NCBI GenBank assembly: GCA_021821705.1
Contig: JAKACE010000144.1
Coordinates: 1-5,622, forward strand
Direction: 5' to 3'
Length of the DNA: 5,622 nt
Origin: Actinomycetes bacterium
GTDB lineage: Bacteria > Actinomycetota > Acidimicrobiia > Acidimicrobiales > Palsa-688
Below the pieces are notes generated by a model, which was given only the letters and a program-made list of their open reading frames with translations, was not told where the DNA came from and did no database searches. Below are positions 1-5,111 of this stretch, piece after piece. A program made the position numbers and the translations under genes. The number at the start of each line of letters is the position of its first letter. Position 1 is the first letter of the stretch.

Positions 1-2
1 GG

Positions 3-1403
3 GCGCGGCTGCCCTTCCCCGCCAGCCCCCAGCCCTACGCCTTTGACTCCGTCTCCTGCTGGGCCCCCACCTCCTGCCTGGTCGACGGGACGGAGGAGGC
101 GGGCGGGCTGGAGAGCTCGAGCGGGTCACCGTACTTCCTCTCCACGTCCGACGGGGGGGCCACCTGGACCGTTCACGTTGCGCCGGAGACCATGCCGTTC
201 GTCCCGTCCATCGACTGCGTTGACGCCAGGACGTGCTGGCTGTCCGGCCCGAGCGGTGCCGGCACCACATCCGACGGCGGTGCTTCGTGGACCGTGCGCT
301 GGTACGGGTCGAGGTTCACCCTCTCGGCCATTTCGTGCCCCAGCGCCAAGGAGTGCCTCGTGGGCGGCGCTTTCCCATCTCTGGCGGAGGACCACCTTGG
401 CGCTTTCATCGTCACTTCTTCCAACCCGATGGGGGTGCTGGTCCGCTTGGGGCCTGATGGCAGGTACTCGGCCATCGGTACCAGCGACCCATCGGTGTCA
501 GGGTTCACCGGCCTGTCGTGCAGCGAGGCCAAGTGCCTCGCCACCGCTCAGACTGTCAGCGGCAACCAGCCCACCGTGCTGCGCCTTGACCCCACCGGCC
601 ACAACGCCCCGTCCGCCCTCACTTTGCCGAGCGGTGTGCAGTCCCTCGCCGGAGTGGCCTGCCCCGACGCCGGAGGGTGCCTGGTCACCGGCAAGGTCGG
701 GGGCCAACCGGCGCTCCTGCGCCAGTCCGGGAAGAGGTGGTCGAGCGTGGCGCTGCCCTACGGCACCCAGAGTGTCGGCCCGGTGAGCTGCCCCAACTCG
801 GAGCGCTGCTACGTGCTGGCCGTCAGTGGCGGGCCCGAACTGCTGGCGGCGTCGCTAGGCCAGGGGCAGCCGGAGTGGCGGTCGGTGGTGCTGCCAGCGG
901 GCGTTTATGGCCTCACGGCTCTCGGCTGCCCCGCAGCGTCGTCGTGCTGGGTGGCCGGGCAGTTCTCACCGGACGGCTCTGGGCCATCGGGCTCCACGGC
1001 ATCCACCTCGCCCGAGGTCGAAGTGTTCCGTGCCATTCATGTGCACTTCGCGCCCGGTTCGCTCAGCACCACCCTCACCACCGCGGCACCCACCACCACC
1101 GCGGCACCCACCACCACCGCGGCACCGACCACCACCGCGGCGGCACCGACCAGCACAGCGGCGGCACCGACCAGCACCACCTCGACGACTTCCGCCCCCT
1201 CGCCAGCCGCCCTGACGTCCGCCGCTGGTTGGGTCGCCGAACCCATCCCAGCCGGCGTCACAGGCGTCGTGTCCATCGCCTGCCCCTTCACGCGAGCCTG
1301 CTACGCGGTCGTCACGCTGTCCAACGGCGGCCAGGCGCTGCTCGGCGCCGGCAAAGTGGGGCCGCTCGTCCAGGGCCGGGTCGCCCCGCCGACGACGGCG
1401 TGA
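3..1403 (+). CDS. Cys-pair repeat protein with Asp-box motifs, 5'-truncated by window edge
   Basis: The reading frame is open from the left edge to the TGA at 1401-1403, so the true start lies outside the window and 466 residues are visible. Numbering from base 3, eight short repeats of the form S/A-C-x(4-5)-C-hydrophobic occur, with cysteine pairs at 19/25, 72/78, 112/118, 173/178, 220/226, 263/269, 309/315 and 427/433. Two S-x-D-G-G-x-x-W Asp-box motifs sit at about 49-55 and 90-96, as in sialidase/BNR-type beta-propellers. A Thr/Ala/Pro-rich linker (about 356-400) separates the last repeat from the rest. Paired cysteines plus such a linker suggest an exported protein with disulfide-stabilised blades, but the signal peptide would be upstream and is not seen. 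No membrane anchor or sorting signal is visible at the C-terminus. The function is unknown; surface binding is only an inference. The ATG at 192 is internal, because the repeat pattern already exists before it. Confidence 0.85.
   Translation, partial: ARLPFPASPQPYAFDSVSCWAPTSCLVDGTEEAGGLESSSGSPYFLSTSDGGATWTVHVAPETMPFVPSIDCVDARTCWLSGPSGAGTTSDGGASWTVRWYGSRFTLSAISCPSAKECLVGGAFPSLAEDHLGAFIVTSSNPMGVLVRLGPDGRYSAIGTSDPSVSGFTGLSCSEAKCLATAQTVSGNQPTVLRLDPTGHNAPSALTLPSGVQSLAGVACPDAGGCLVTGKVGGQPALLRQSGKRWSSVALPYGTQSVGPVSCPNSERCYVLAVSGGPELLAASLGQGQPEWRSVVLPAGVYGLTALGCPAASSCWVAGQFSPDGSGPSGSTASTSPEVEVFRAIHVHFAPGSLSTTLTTAAPTTTAAPTTTAAPTTTAAAPTSTAAAPTSTTSTTSAPSPAALTSAAGWVAEPIPAGVTGVVSIACPFTRACYAVVTLSNGGQALLGAGKVGPLVQGRVAPPTTA
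1083..1178 (+). repeat. In-frame tandem repeat encoding Thr/Ala/Pro linker
   Basis: Three 18-base units beginning GCGGCACC (1083-1100, 1101-1118, 1119-1136) are followed by two 21-base units beginning GCGGCGGCACC (1137-1157, 1158-1178). The first two are identical and the third differs by one base. The 21-base units carry one extra GCG/GCC-type codon. Both unit lengths are multiples of three, so copy-number change keeps the frame. The product is a run of AAPTTT and AAAPTST units, typical of flexible, possibly glycosylated linkers in exported actinobacterial proteins. Confidence 0.9.
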
Positions 1404-1505
1404 GGGTGGCCGTTGCCGGCGAGCCCCGGGGCGTCTTTGCGGCCGTGGGCTCCGCACCACCTGAGCCGGTCCAGCGCCGGGGCTCAGCCGGCAGGACGCG
1501 CCGAA

Positions 1506-1532
1506 GCCCGGGCCACTTTGGGCGGCCCGGGC
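1506..1532. terminator. Hairpin between convergent genes, possible bidirectional terminator
   Basis: GCCCGGGCC (1506-1514) and GGCCCGGGC (1524-1532) are perfect inverted copies giving a 9-bp all-GC stem with a 9-base loop. It lies in the 157-base gap between two converging genes, where a shared terminator is expected. There is no T-run on either side, so it is not a classical intrinsic terminator. Both arms are also nearly self-complementary, and some GC-rich matches of this type arise by chance. Confidence 0.45.
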
Positions 1533-1560
1533 CAGCACACGGCTCATGCTGCCGGCCGCC

Positions 1561-2511
1561 TCAGCACACGGGGATGGGGGGGCTGTACCTGCCGACATTG
1601 GGTGTGGTGGTGTACCAGTCCGAGATATAGGTCCCGTTGGCCAGCTTGTCCCAGACGTTGCTCCTGGCCACCCAAGATCCCATGGTCTGGCACTGGATTT
1701 CGATGGTGGCGTGATCGGGCAGCGAGCCCACGACCTGGTCGGTGGTCGCCGGCCCGGTGTGCTCGGCCAGCCCGGAGATCCCGACTACCTGGTAGGCGTA
1801 GTAGGTCGGGCCGGGCGTAGGCACCGGTGCCCCCGAAAAGCCGGTGACCCACTGGAACTGGTTGTATAGCCCCTCGAAGTTCATCACTCCGCCGTTGACG
1901 CTGATGTTGTCTACGCCGCCAGCCGACCCGTTCTCGTCGAGCACCGAGATCGTGCCTGTCCCCCCGTTGAGGTTGACGCTCGTCACGACCGCGACATGGC
2001 CGACCTCGTCGCTGGAGCTCCACATGCTGATGATCGCCCCAGGGACGAGCGTGCCCGTGTACCGGTCGGTCGTGCCGGTTAGGCCCGAAGGGTACACGGG
2101 GTACTGGGGGTAGTCGGCGTGGATGTAGTACGCGAGGTCGCTGGCATTGGGCTGGACAGGGGGGCGGTACCCGGTCGCATAGTAGAAGTACCGCGCTGCG
2201 AGCTCGTAGCACTGAAAGCCCACGGAGTCGAGCTCGACGCCGTTGTAGCTGACGTTGCCCTGCATGTTGTTGGGGTAAGCGTTGCCGCAGGCGGCCACGC
2301 CGTCGTAGGTGTGGCCCATATAGGGCGCGCCATGCGAGGCACAGAAACTGGGGCCCGCCCAGTCCGACGACCAATTGGGGCTGGCGGACGCGGTGCCTGC
2401 GGTGCCAATAGCCACGGCGGCAAACGCCAGCGAGCCGATGGTGAGGGGAGCCAGTACGCTTGCTGCAAGCCGGCTAAAAAGGGACTTGGTGTTGGTTTCG
2501 GTGGCGCTCAT
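1561..2511 (-). CDS. Secreted CHAP-domain cell-wall hydrolase with probable SH3-like C-terminus
   Basis: This gene encodes 316 residues. The N-terminus has a basic start, a hydrophobic stretch (about 15-40) and a probable signal peptidase site after ASA at 41-43, so the mature protein should be exported. The central part (about 60-225) fits a CHAP amidase/endopeptidase: the catalytic cysteine is probably C101 in FQCYELA, the histidine H172 in EVGHVAVV, and the polar third residue E193 or N194 in LDENGS. CHAP enzymes cut amide bonds in peptidoglycan peptides. After a short Pro/Gly linker (about 228-236), residues 238-316 (YQVVGISGLAEHTGP, then a W-V-A-R and a D-W-Y motif) look like a bacterial SH3-type binding domain. 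Five cysteines remain in the mature part (57, 75, 101, 274, 316), some possibly disulfide-bonded. The start is supported by a well-placed ribosome binding site. A role in the cell's own wall turnover or against competitors cannot be told apart here. Confidence 0.88.
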   Translation of the reverse strand: MSATETNTKSLFSRLAASVLAPLTIGSLAFAAVAIGTAGTASASPNWSSDWAGPSFCASHGAPYMGHTYDGVAACGNAYPNNMQGNVSYNGVELDSVGFQCYELAARYFYYATGYRPPVQPNASDLAYYIHADYPQYPVYPSGLTGTTDRYTGTLVPGAIISMWSSSDEVGHVAVVTSVNLNGGTGTISVLDENGSAGGVDNISVNGGVMNFEGLYNQFQWVTGFSGAPVPTPGPTYYAYQVVGISGLAEHTGPATTDQVVGSLPDHATIEIQCQTMGSWVARSNVWDKLANGTYISDWYTTTPNVGRYSPPIPVC

Positions 2512-2519
2512 CTTGTTTT

Positions 2520-2526
2520 CTCCTCT
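2520..2526 (-). promoter_or_regulatory. Ribosome binding site of the CHAP hydrolase gene
   Basis: On the minus strand AGAGGAG lies 8 bases before the ATG at 2511-2509, a good Shine-Dalgarno match at normal spacing. It fixes the start codon. It also contrasts with the antitoxin genes in this window, which have no such site. Confidence 0.75.
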
Positions 2527-2532
2527 GTCCCC

Positions 2533-2580
2533 GAGGGCCGCATTTCGGTCCCGGCACTAATTACGATAAATGAGGGCCGC
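2533..2580 (-). promoter_or_regulatory. Putative promoter island of the CHAP gene, bounded by 9-bp direct repeats
   Basis: An AT-rich patch upstream of the hydrolase gene reads TTTATCGTAATTAG on the minus strand. TATCGT (2568-2563) is a fair -10 candidate, without a convincing -35. The patch is bracketed by two identical copies of GAGGGCCGC (plus strand 2533-2541 and 2572-2580), 39 bases apart, which could be binding sites for a regulator. The promoter call is an inference from position and base composition. Confidence 0.3.
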
Positions 2581-2798
2581 TCCGCGCGAAAAGGGGGAGT
2601 TAGAGGTGGTCGTGTAGGTAGTCTTGGGGGCCCGGAGTGAGGCCACACAGACCGTCACGGGGTAGCGTCGCCGTCGCCGAGGTGGTGGTCTTCGAGTTCG
2701 GGGGCTTTTGGATGCGCGGCCTTCTATGCTGACTCAGCGGTTATGATGCTGTAACATGTCATGACCGTCACCATCGCCCGCCACCCGGTACCCCACAG

Positions 2799-2817
2799 CC
2801 AGGGTGATGCACCCTGG
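2799..2817. repeat. Perfect 7-bp inverted repeat (CCAGGGT/ACCCTGG)
   Basis: CCAGGGT (2799-2805) and ACCCTGG (2811-2817) form perfect inverted arms around the 5-base spacer GATGC. The same CCAGGGT recurs at 2842-2848, so the heptamer is present three times within 50 bases. The spacing suits a dimeric DNA-binding protein or a small hairpin. Confidence 0.6.
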
Positions 2818-2844
2818 TCTATAGCGACTATTGACATTGGTCCA

Positions 2845-2871
2845 GGGTCTAGGACTAGATCCTACGTAGGA
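2845..2871. repeat. Adjoining palindromes (GGGTCTAG-GA-CTAGATCC and TCCTACGTAGGA)
   Basis: GGGTCTAG (2845-2852) and CTAGATCC (2855-2862) are inverted arms with one mismatch around a 2-base spacer. They run directly into a perfect 12-bp palindrome TCCTACGTAGGA (2860-2871), sharing three bases. Two different dyads packed this closely in non-coding DNA suggest an operator or recombination site. No cognate protein can be identified in the window. Confidence 0.55.
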
Positions 2872-3104
2872 CGACTAACGCCAACTCGACTGCGAGCAGT
2901 GGCAACCCCCACCATTTCTTCGACGAGGCGCACCGGCTGTTCTCGACCTCCTATCCGTCGGGAGATCTTCTCTCGAGATGGTCCGAACTCCCATCAACTC
3001 GAGCGAAAAAGGAGCCCCTCGCTGCTCTGCAGGAGCGGCGATAGCCTCGGTCCCCTCGGCAAGGCAACTGACATGCACGAGCTACCACGAAGTTAGCAGC
3101 CGTG

Positions 3105-3116
3105 TAGCATCTACGT
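3105..3116 (+). promoter_or_regulatory. Putative -10 box of leaderless promoter for the first antitoxin
   Basis: TAGCAT (3105-3110, TAnnnT type) lies 6 bases before the ATG at 3117. At that distance transcription would begin at or next to the start codon, giving a leaderless mRNA. Consistent with this, no Shine-Dalgarno sequence is present. An in-frame TAG at 3105-3107 rules out an earlier start. The box sits in a short dyad, GTAG-CAT-CTAC (3104-3114), which could be the antitoxin's own operator. No clear -35 is seen. The same box precedes the second antitoxin. Confidence 0.5.
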
Positions 3117-3419
3117 ATGGACAACAAGCGGAGGCTGTCAGCCTCGGTCGATGCCGAGCTTCTCCAGGTCGCAGAGGCGGCCGTAGACGAGGGCCGAGCG
3201 GGCAGCATCAGCGCTTGGGTCAACGACGCCATGCATATCAAGGCGGAGCACGACCGTCGCATGCAGGCGCTCGACGCGTTCCTCTCCACCTACGAGGCCG
3301 AGCACGGCGTGATCACCGACGCAGAGATCGACGCAGCGGTCCACCGGGCCCGTTCACGGGCGACTGTAGTCCGGTCGACGCCTGCCAAGCGGACCAAGGC
3401 CCGACCGGGTGCGGCGTGA
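3117..3419 (+). CDS. vapB: Ribbon-helix-helix antitoxin of PIN-toxin module 1 (VapB-like)
   Basis: This gene encodes 100 residues. The N-terminus fits a ribbon-helix-helix DNA-binding fold: a strand at about 6-12 (RLSASVD), helix one at about 13-26, a turn at GRAGS, and helix two from SISAWVNDAM (30-39). The acidic middle (about 43-78, ending in DAEIDAAVHRAR) is the usual toxin-wrapping region. The basic, proline-containing tail (about 85-97) is probably disordered. Such antitoxins neutralise the partner toxin by direct binding and, alone or with it, repress their own promoter. The toxin gene follows with a 4-base GTGA overlap, so the two are co-translated. The N-terminal half matches the second antitoxin in the window in layout and in the S-x-S-[VF]-DAEL motif. 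The start is the first possible ATG after an in-frame stop. Confidence 0.85.
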   Translation: MDNKRRLSASVDAELLQVAEAAVDEGRAGSISAWVNDAMHIKAEHDRRMQALDAFLSTYEAEHGVITDAEIDAAVHRARSRATVVRSTPAKRTKARPGAA

Positions 3420-3796
3420 GCTTGCTCCTCGACGCCGGGGCCTTCATGGCTGTCGAGCGCGGTGACCGGGACGTCATCGCCCTGATAAAGCGCGAACGGC
3501 TGGCGCAACGCGTACCGCTGAGCCACGGCGGCGTCGTCGCCCAGATCTGGCGAGGAGGGTCAGCTCGTCAGGCCGAGGTCGCACGCCTGCTGAGAGGTGT
3601 CGATGTCAGGGCACTCGACGAGGAGCTGGGCAAGAAGGCTGGGGCTCTCCTGGGCAAGACCGGGGCCGCTGACGCAGTCGACGCTGCTCTGGTCTGTCTC
3701 GCCACCGACGGCGATGACATAGTCACGTCCGATCCCGGGGACCTTAGGAGCTTGGCCGAGGCCGCGGGTGTCCACGTCGACCTCGTCCCGCTGTAG
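3416..3796 (+). CDS. vapC: PIN-domain toxin of module 1 (VapC-like ribonuclease)
   Basis: This gene encodes 126 residues, a normal size for a single PIN domain. GTG at 3416 is chosen because it overlaps the antitoxin stop (GTGA) and puts the family's opening LLLDAGAFMA at residues 3-12. Probable metal-binding acidic residues are D6, E14, D86 and D89 (TGAADAVDAALV) and D106/D109 (IVTSDPGDL). The central VVAQIWRGG (40-48) has Gln43 where many VapC proteins have Glu. I recall AQ(V/I)WRGG as common in an actinobacterial branch of the family, so this need not mean inactivity. VapC toxins are magnesium-dependent endoribonucleases acting in the cytoplasm on tRNA or rRNA; the target here is unknown. 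The frame is open further upstream inside the antitoxin, but nothing PIN-like is encoded there. Confidence 0.87.
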   Translation: MSLLLDAGAFMAVERGDRDVIALIKRERLAQRVPLSHGGVVAQIWRGGSARQAEVARLLRGVDVRALDEELGKKAGALLGKTGAADAVDAALVCLATDGDDIVTSDPGDLRSLAEAAGVHVDLVPL

Positions 3797-3852
3797 CCGC
3801 GTTCAGCCATCCGTGGCTTGGTTGTCAGCTACTCAGGCGGCAGGGCCCGAGC

Positions 3853-3868
3853 GGGGGTGCCGTCCCCC
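3853..3868. terminator. Possible hairpin downstream of module 1
   Basis: GGGGG (3853-3857) and CCCCC (3864-3868) can pair around TGCCGT, about 57 bases after the toxin stop and just beyond the end of the TetR fragment on the other strand. The stem is short and lacks a T-run, so terminator function is uncertain. Confidence 0.25.
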
Positions 3869-3875
3869 CAGCACT

Positions 3876-4262
3876 TCAGCGCCCGCGGGCCCGGCGTCGA
3901 ACCTTCGGGCTGGCCCTGACGACGGCCCGCACGGCACCGCGGGGAGGGCACCGCGACCGCGGCGCCGGCTGGCGGAGGGAGCCGATCAGTGCGTCGATGC
4001 TCTGGTCCAGTCGTTCCCGGTCGATGCCTGCCCGCGACACCAACGAAGCTCCCTGGAACGCGATCTGCAGGAGCAGAGCCTGCGCCTCCGGGGTGGCGGT
4101 AGCAACCACCTCTCCCCTGGCCTGAGCGCGACGTAGTGCGTCGCTCACCACCTCGACGAACCCGTCGTAGGCGGCGGCGACAAGCGCCTTGGCGGCATCG
4201 GCGCCGGGAACGAGCTCCTCCGGCGGCTGAGCAGCCGACAGCCAGCCGTCCCCGAAACGGTG
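3876..4262 (-). pseudogene. C-terminal remnant of a TetR-family regulator, DNA-binding half missing
   Basis: Reading leftward to the TGA at 3878-3876, the translated stretch from about 4241 (LSAAQPPEELVPGADAAKAL, followed by a D-G-F helix, ALRRAQARGEV, then TPEAQALLLQIAFQGASLVSRAG and IDALIGSL) has the helix pattern of a TetR C-terminal ligand and dimerisation domain. About 100-130 residues of the domain are present. The N-terminal helix-turn-helix is absent: upstream in the same frame the codons are antisense to the second antitoxin gene and look like nothing known. The frame stays open to an ATG at 4565, so a 229-residue product is formally possible, but its first 105 residues are most likely meaningless. 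The break lies close to the promoter of module 2, which suggests that insertion of the module removed the 5' half. The exact right boundary is approximate. Confidence 0.65.
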
Positions 4263-4323
4263 CCCATGACAAGCAGCGTAGACCCAGCCGCCCGGGGTCC
4301 CCGCCGCGAAGGGGCTCCGCCGG

Positions 4324-4337
4324 TAGCATCCACGCCC
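4324..4337 (+). promoter_or_regulatory. Putative -10 box of leaderless promoter for the second antitoxin
   Basis: TAGCAT (4324-4329) lies 8 bases before the ATG at 4338, with no Shine-Dalgarno sequence between. GTAGCATCCACG (4323-4334) matches GTAGCATCTACG (3104-3115) of module 1 at 11 of 12 positions, although the surrounding DNA differs. No convincing -35 is visible. Confidence 0.5.
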
Positions 4338-4643
4338 ATGGCAGTAGACAAGATGAGCGTTTCCTTCGACGCCGAGCTGGCTCGCGGGATCCGTGAGTCG
4401 GCAGGCAAGGCGGGGTTGGCGGTGTCCACCTGGCTCGCCGAAGCCGCCGCCGAGCGGCTCCGCCAGGAGGCCCTGGGCGCCGCTCTCGAAGCCTGGCAGT
4501 CCAGGTTCGGGTCGCTCGAAGCAGACGAGCTGGTACAGGCCTCGTCTCTCCTGGGCCCGCAGCACGTCACGGTCCCCGGCTCCGCCGCCGCCGGGACCGC
4601 CAGCGCTCGCATGCCCGAGCCCGGCGTACCCGGGTACCGCTGA
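4338..4643 (+). CDS. Ribbon-helix-helix antitoxin of PIN-toxin module 2
   Basis: This gene encodes 101 residues. MSVSFDAEL (6-14) gives the ribbon strand and the start of helix one; AGLAVSTWLAEAAAERLRQ (25-43) gives the turn and helix two of a ribbon-helix-helix domain. Residues 44-72 (ending in EADELVQASSLLG) are acidic and helical, as expected for a toxin-binding region. The tail from about 74 is low-complexity and rich in Gly, Ala and Pro. The layout follows the first antitoxin, though sequence identity is modest. The ATG at 4338 is preferred because the TAGCAT box lies just before it and the antitoxin fold begins soon after. An ATG at 4260 would add 26 residues with no domain character, and one at 4353 would still leave the fold intact. 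The toxin start overlaps the stop (TGATG), so translation is coupled. Like its relatives it probably represses its own promoter. Confidence 0.82.
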   Translation: MAVDKMSVSFDAELARGIRESAGKAGLAVSTWLAEAAAERLRQEALGAALEAWQSRFGSLEADELVQASSLLGPQHVTVPGSAAAGTASARMPEPGVPGYR

Positions 4644-5041
4644 TGGCCCTGCTGCTGTCGTCGGCGGCCCTGGTCGCCTACAGGCGCGGGGACCGCTCCG
4701 TCGGCTCCCTGGTGGCCGTCGCCAACCGTGCCCGCACGCCTGTCCTCACGTCGGCAGCGTGCGTGGCCGAGGCATGGGAGGCGGCCGACGGCAGCGGGGG
4801 CGTGCTGGGCCGGCTGCTCGAGGGGGTGCGCCAGGAACCTCTCGATGCCCGGGGGGCCACCGCTGCAGCCGAACTGTGCGAGGAAGCAGACATGGGCGGC
4901 ACCGACCTGGCCCACCTGGCCCTGCTGGCCCGCCACCACGACAAGGTGGTCGTGGACGACGTCGAGGGCATGGAGCGCCTGCTCCGCACGAGAGGGACCG
5001 GAGCACAGGTCCTGGCCTGCCCGGGCGCCGGTTTCAAGTGA
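4643..5041 (+). CDS. PIN-like toxin of module 2, key acidic residues substituted
   Basis: This gene encodes 132 residues; ATG overlaps the antitoxin stop by one base. It aligns without gaps at the N-terminus to toxin 1: [18 protein letters not shown] against the first toxin's LLLDAGAFMAVERGDR. The catalytic-type Asp6 is Ser6, and the acidic residue at 14 is Arg14. In contrast E43 (VAEAWE) is present where toxin 1 has Gln. In the third motif D88 is kept but the next Asp is His91 ([11 protein letters not shown]), and D105/D106 remain in VVVDD. The fold is thus clearly PIN-like but the metal site looks incomplete. It may be a weakened or non-nuclease toxin, or one using other residues. The gene is intact, with no stop or frameshift, which suggests some selection. 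It stops 70 bases before aceE. Confidence 0.78.
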   Translation: MALLLSSAALVAYRRGDRSVGSLVAVANRARTPVLTSAACVAEAWEAADGSGGVLGRLLEGVRQEPLDARGATAAAELCEEADMGGTDLAHLALLARHHDKVVVDDVEGMERLLRTRGTGAQVLACPGAGFK

Positions 5042-5079
5042 GACGAAGATCACTGAGGTTACTTCGCCGTCCTACTACC

Positions 5080-5093
5080 TGAGGGGCCCCTCA
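5080..5093. repeat. Perfect 14-bp palindrome before aceE
   Basis: TGAGGGGCCCCTCA is identical to its reverse complement. It lies 38 bases after the toxin 2 stop and 18 bases before the proposed aceE start. It could be an operator for a dimeric regulator of aceE, or form an RNA hairpin at the end of the toxin-antitoxin transcript. There is no T-run. Confidence 0.6.
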
Positions 5094-5111
5094 CGGCGCG
5101 ACGATGTACGG

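Larger units (their letters stand above)
2581..3104. other. Gene-free, lower-GC stretch between the hydrolase and the first toxin-antitoxin module
   Basis: I see no convincing gene on either strand here. The longest forward frame (2761-3096, 111 codons) has third-position usage unlike the neighbouring genes, apart from its first dozen codons, and matches no family I know. A TATGAT box at 2742-2747 lies 13 bases before its ATG, and a TTGACA lies at 2831-2836 without a good -10 partner. The stretch is notable for clustered inverted repeats at 2799-2871, listed separately. It may be decayed coding DNA or a regulatory or recombination region. Confidence 0.5.

Noticed and set aside
1083..1178. CRISPR-like array
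   Set aside because: Units are contiguous without spacers and translate to a low-complexity linker.
966..1598. A 210-codon minus-strand frame with Gly/Arg/Cys repeats
   Set aside because: Its repeats are the reverse reading of the Thr/Ala/Pro linker DNA. No start signal or family resemblance.
677..1630. A 317-codon forward frame overlapping the repeat protein
   Set aside because: It is rich in Arg, His and Gly, has no domain pattern, and is out of frame with the Cys-pair protein, whose repeats are unmistakable. It is a by-product of high GC.
1544..2374. A 276-codon minus-strand frame alongside the CHAP gene
   Set aside because: It lies on the same DNA as the CHAP gene in another frame, with Arg/Pro-rich composition and no motifs.
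2761..3096. A 111-codon forward frame preceded by a TATGAT box
   Set aside because: Only the first dozen codons look like local coding usage, the rest has poor third-position bias and no recognisable motif. It could be decayed coding DNA, but a gene is not supported.
3881..3925. Possible tRNA 3' part (a GTCGAACCTTC stretch)
   Set aside because: No matching acceptor, D or anticodon arms can be found upstream at tRNA spacing.
4145..5053. A 302-codon minus-strand frame across module 2
   Set aside because: It is antisense to the antitoxin and toxin, which have clear family motifs and stop/start coupling. The minus-strand product has none.
3816..5111. Mobile element carrying module 2
   Set aside because: I found no transposase, terminal inverted repeats or target duplications around the module. 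Only the truncated TetR fragment hints at insertion.
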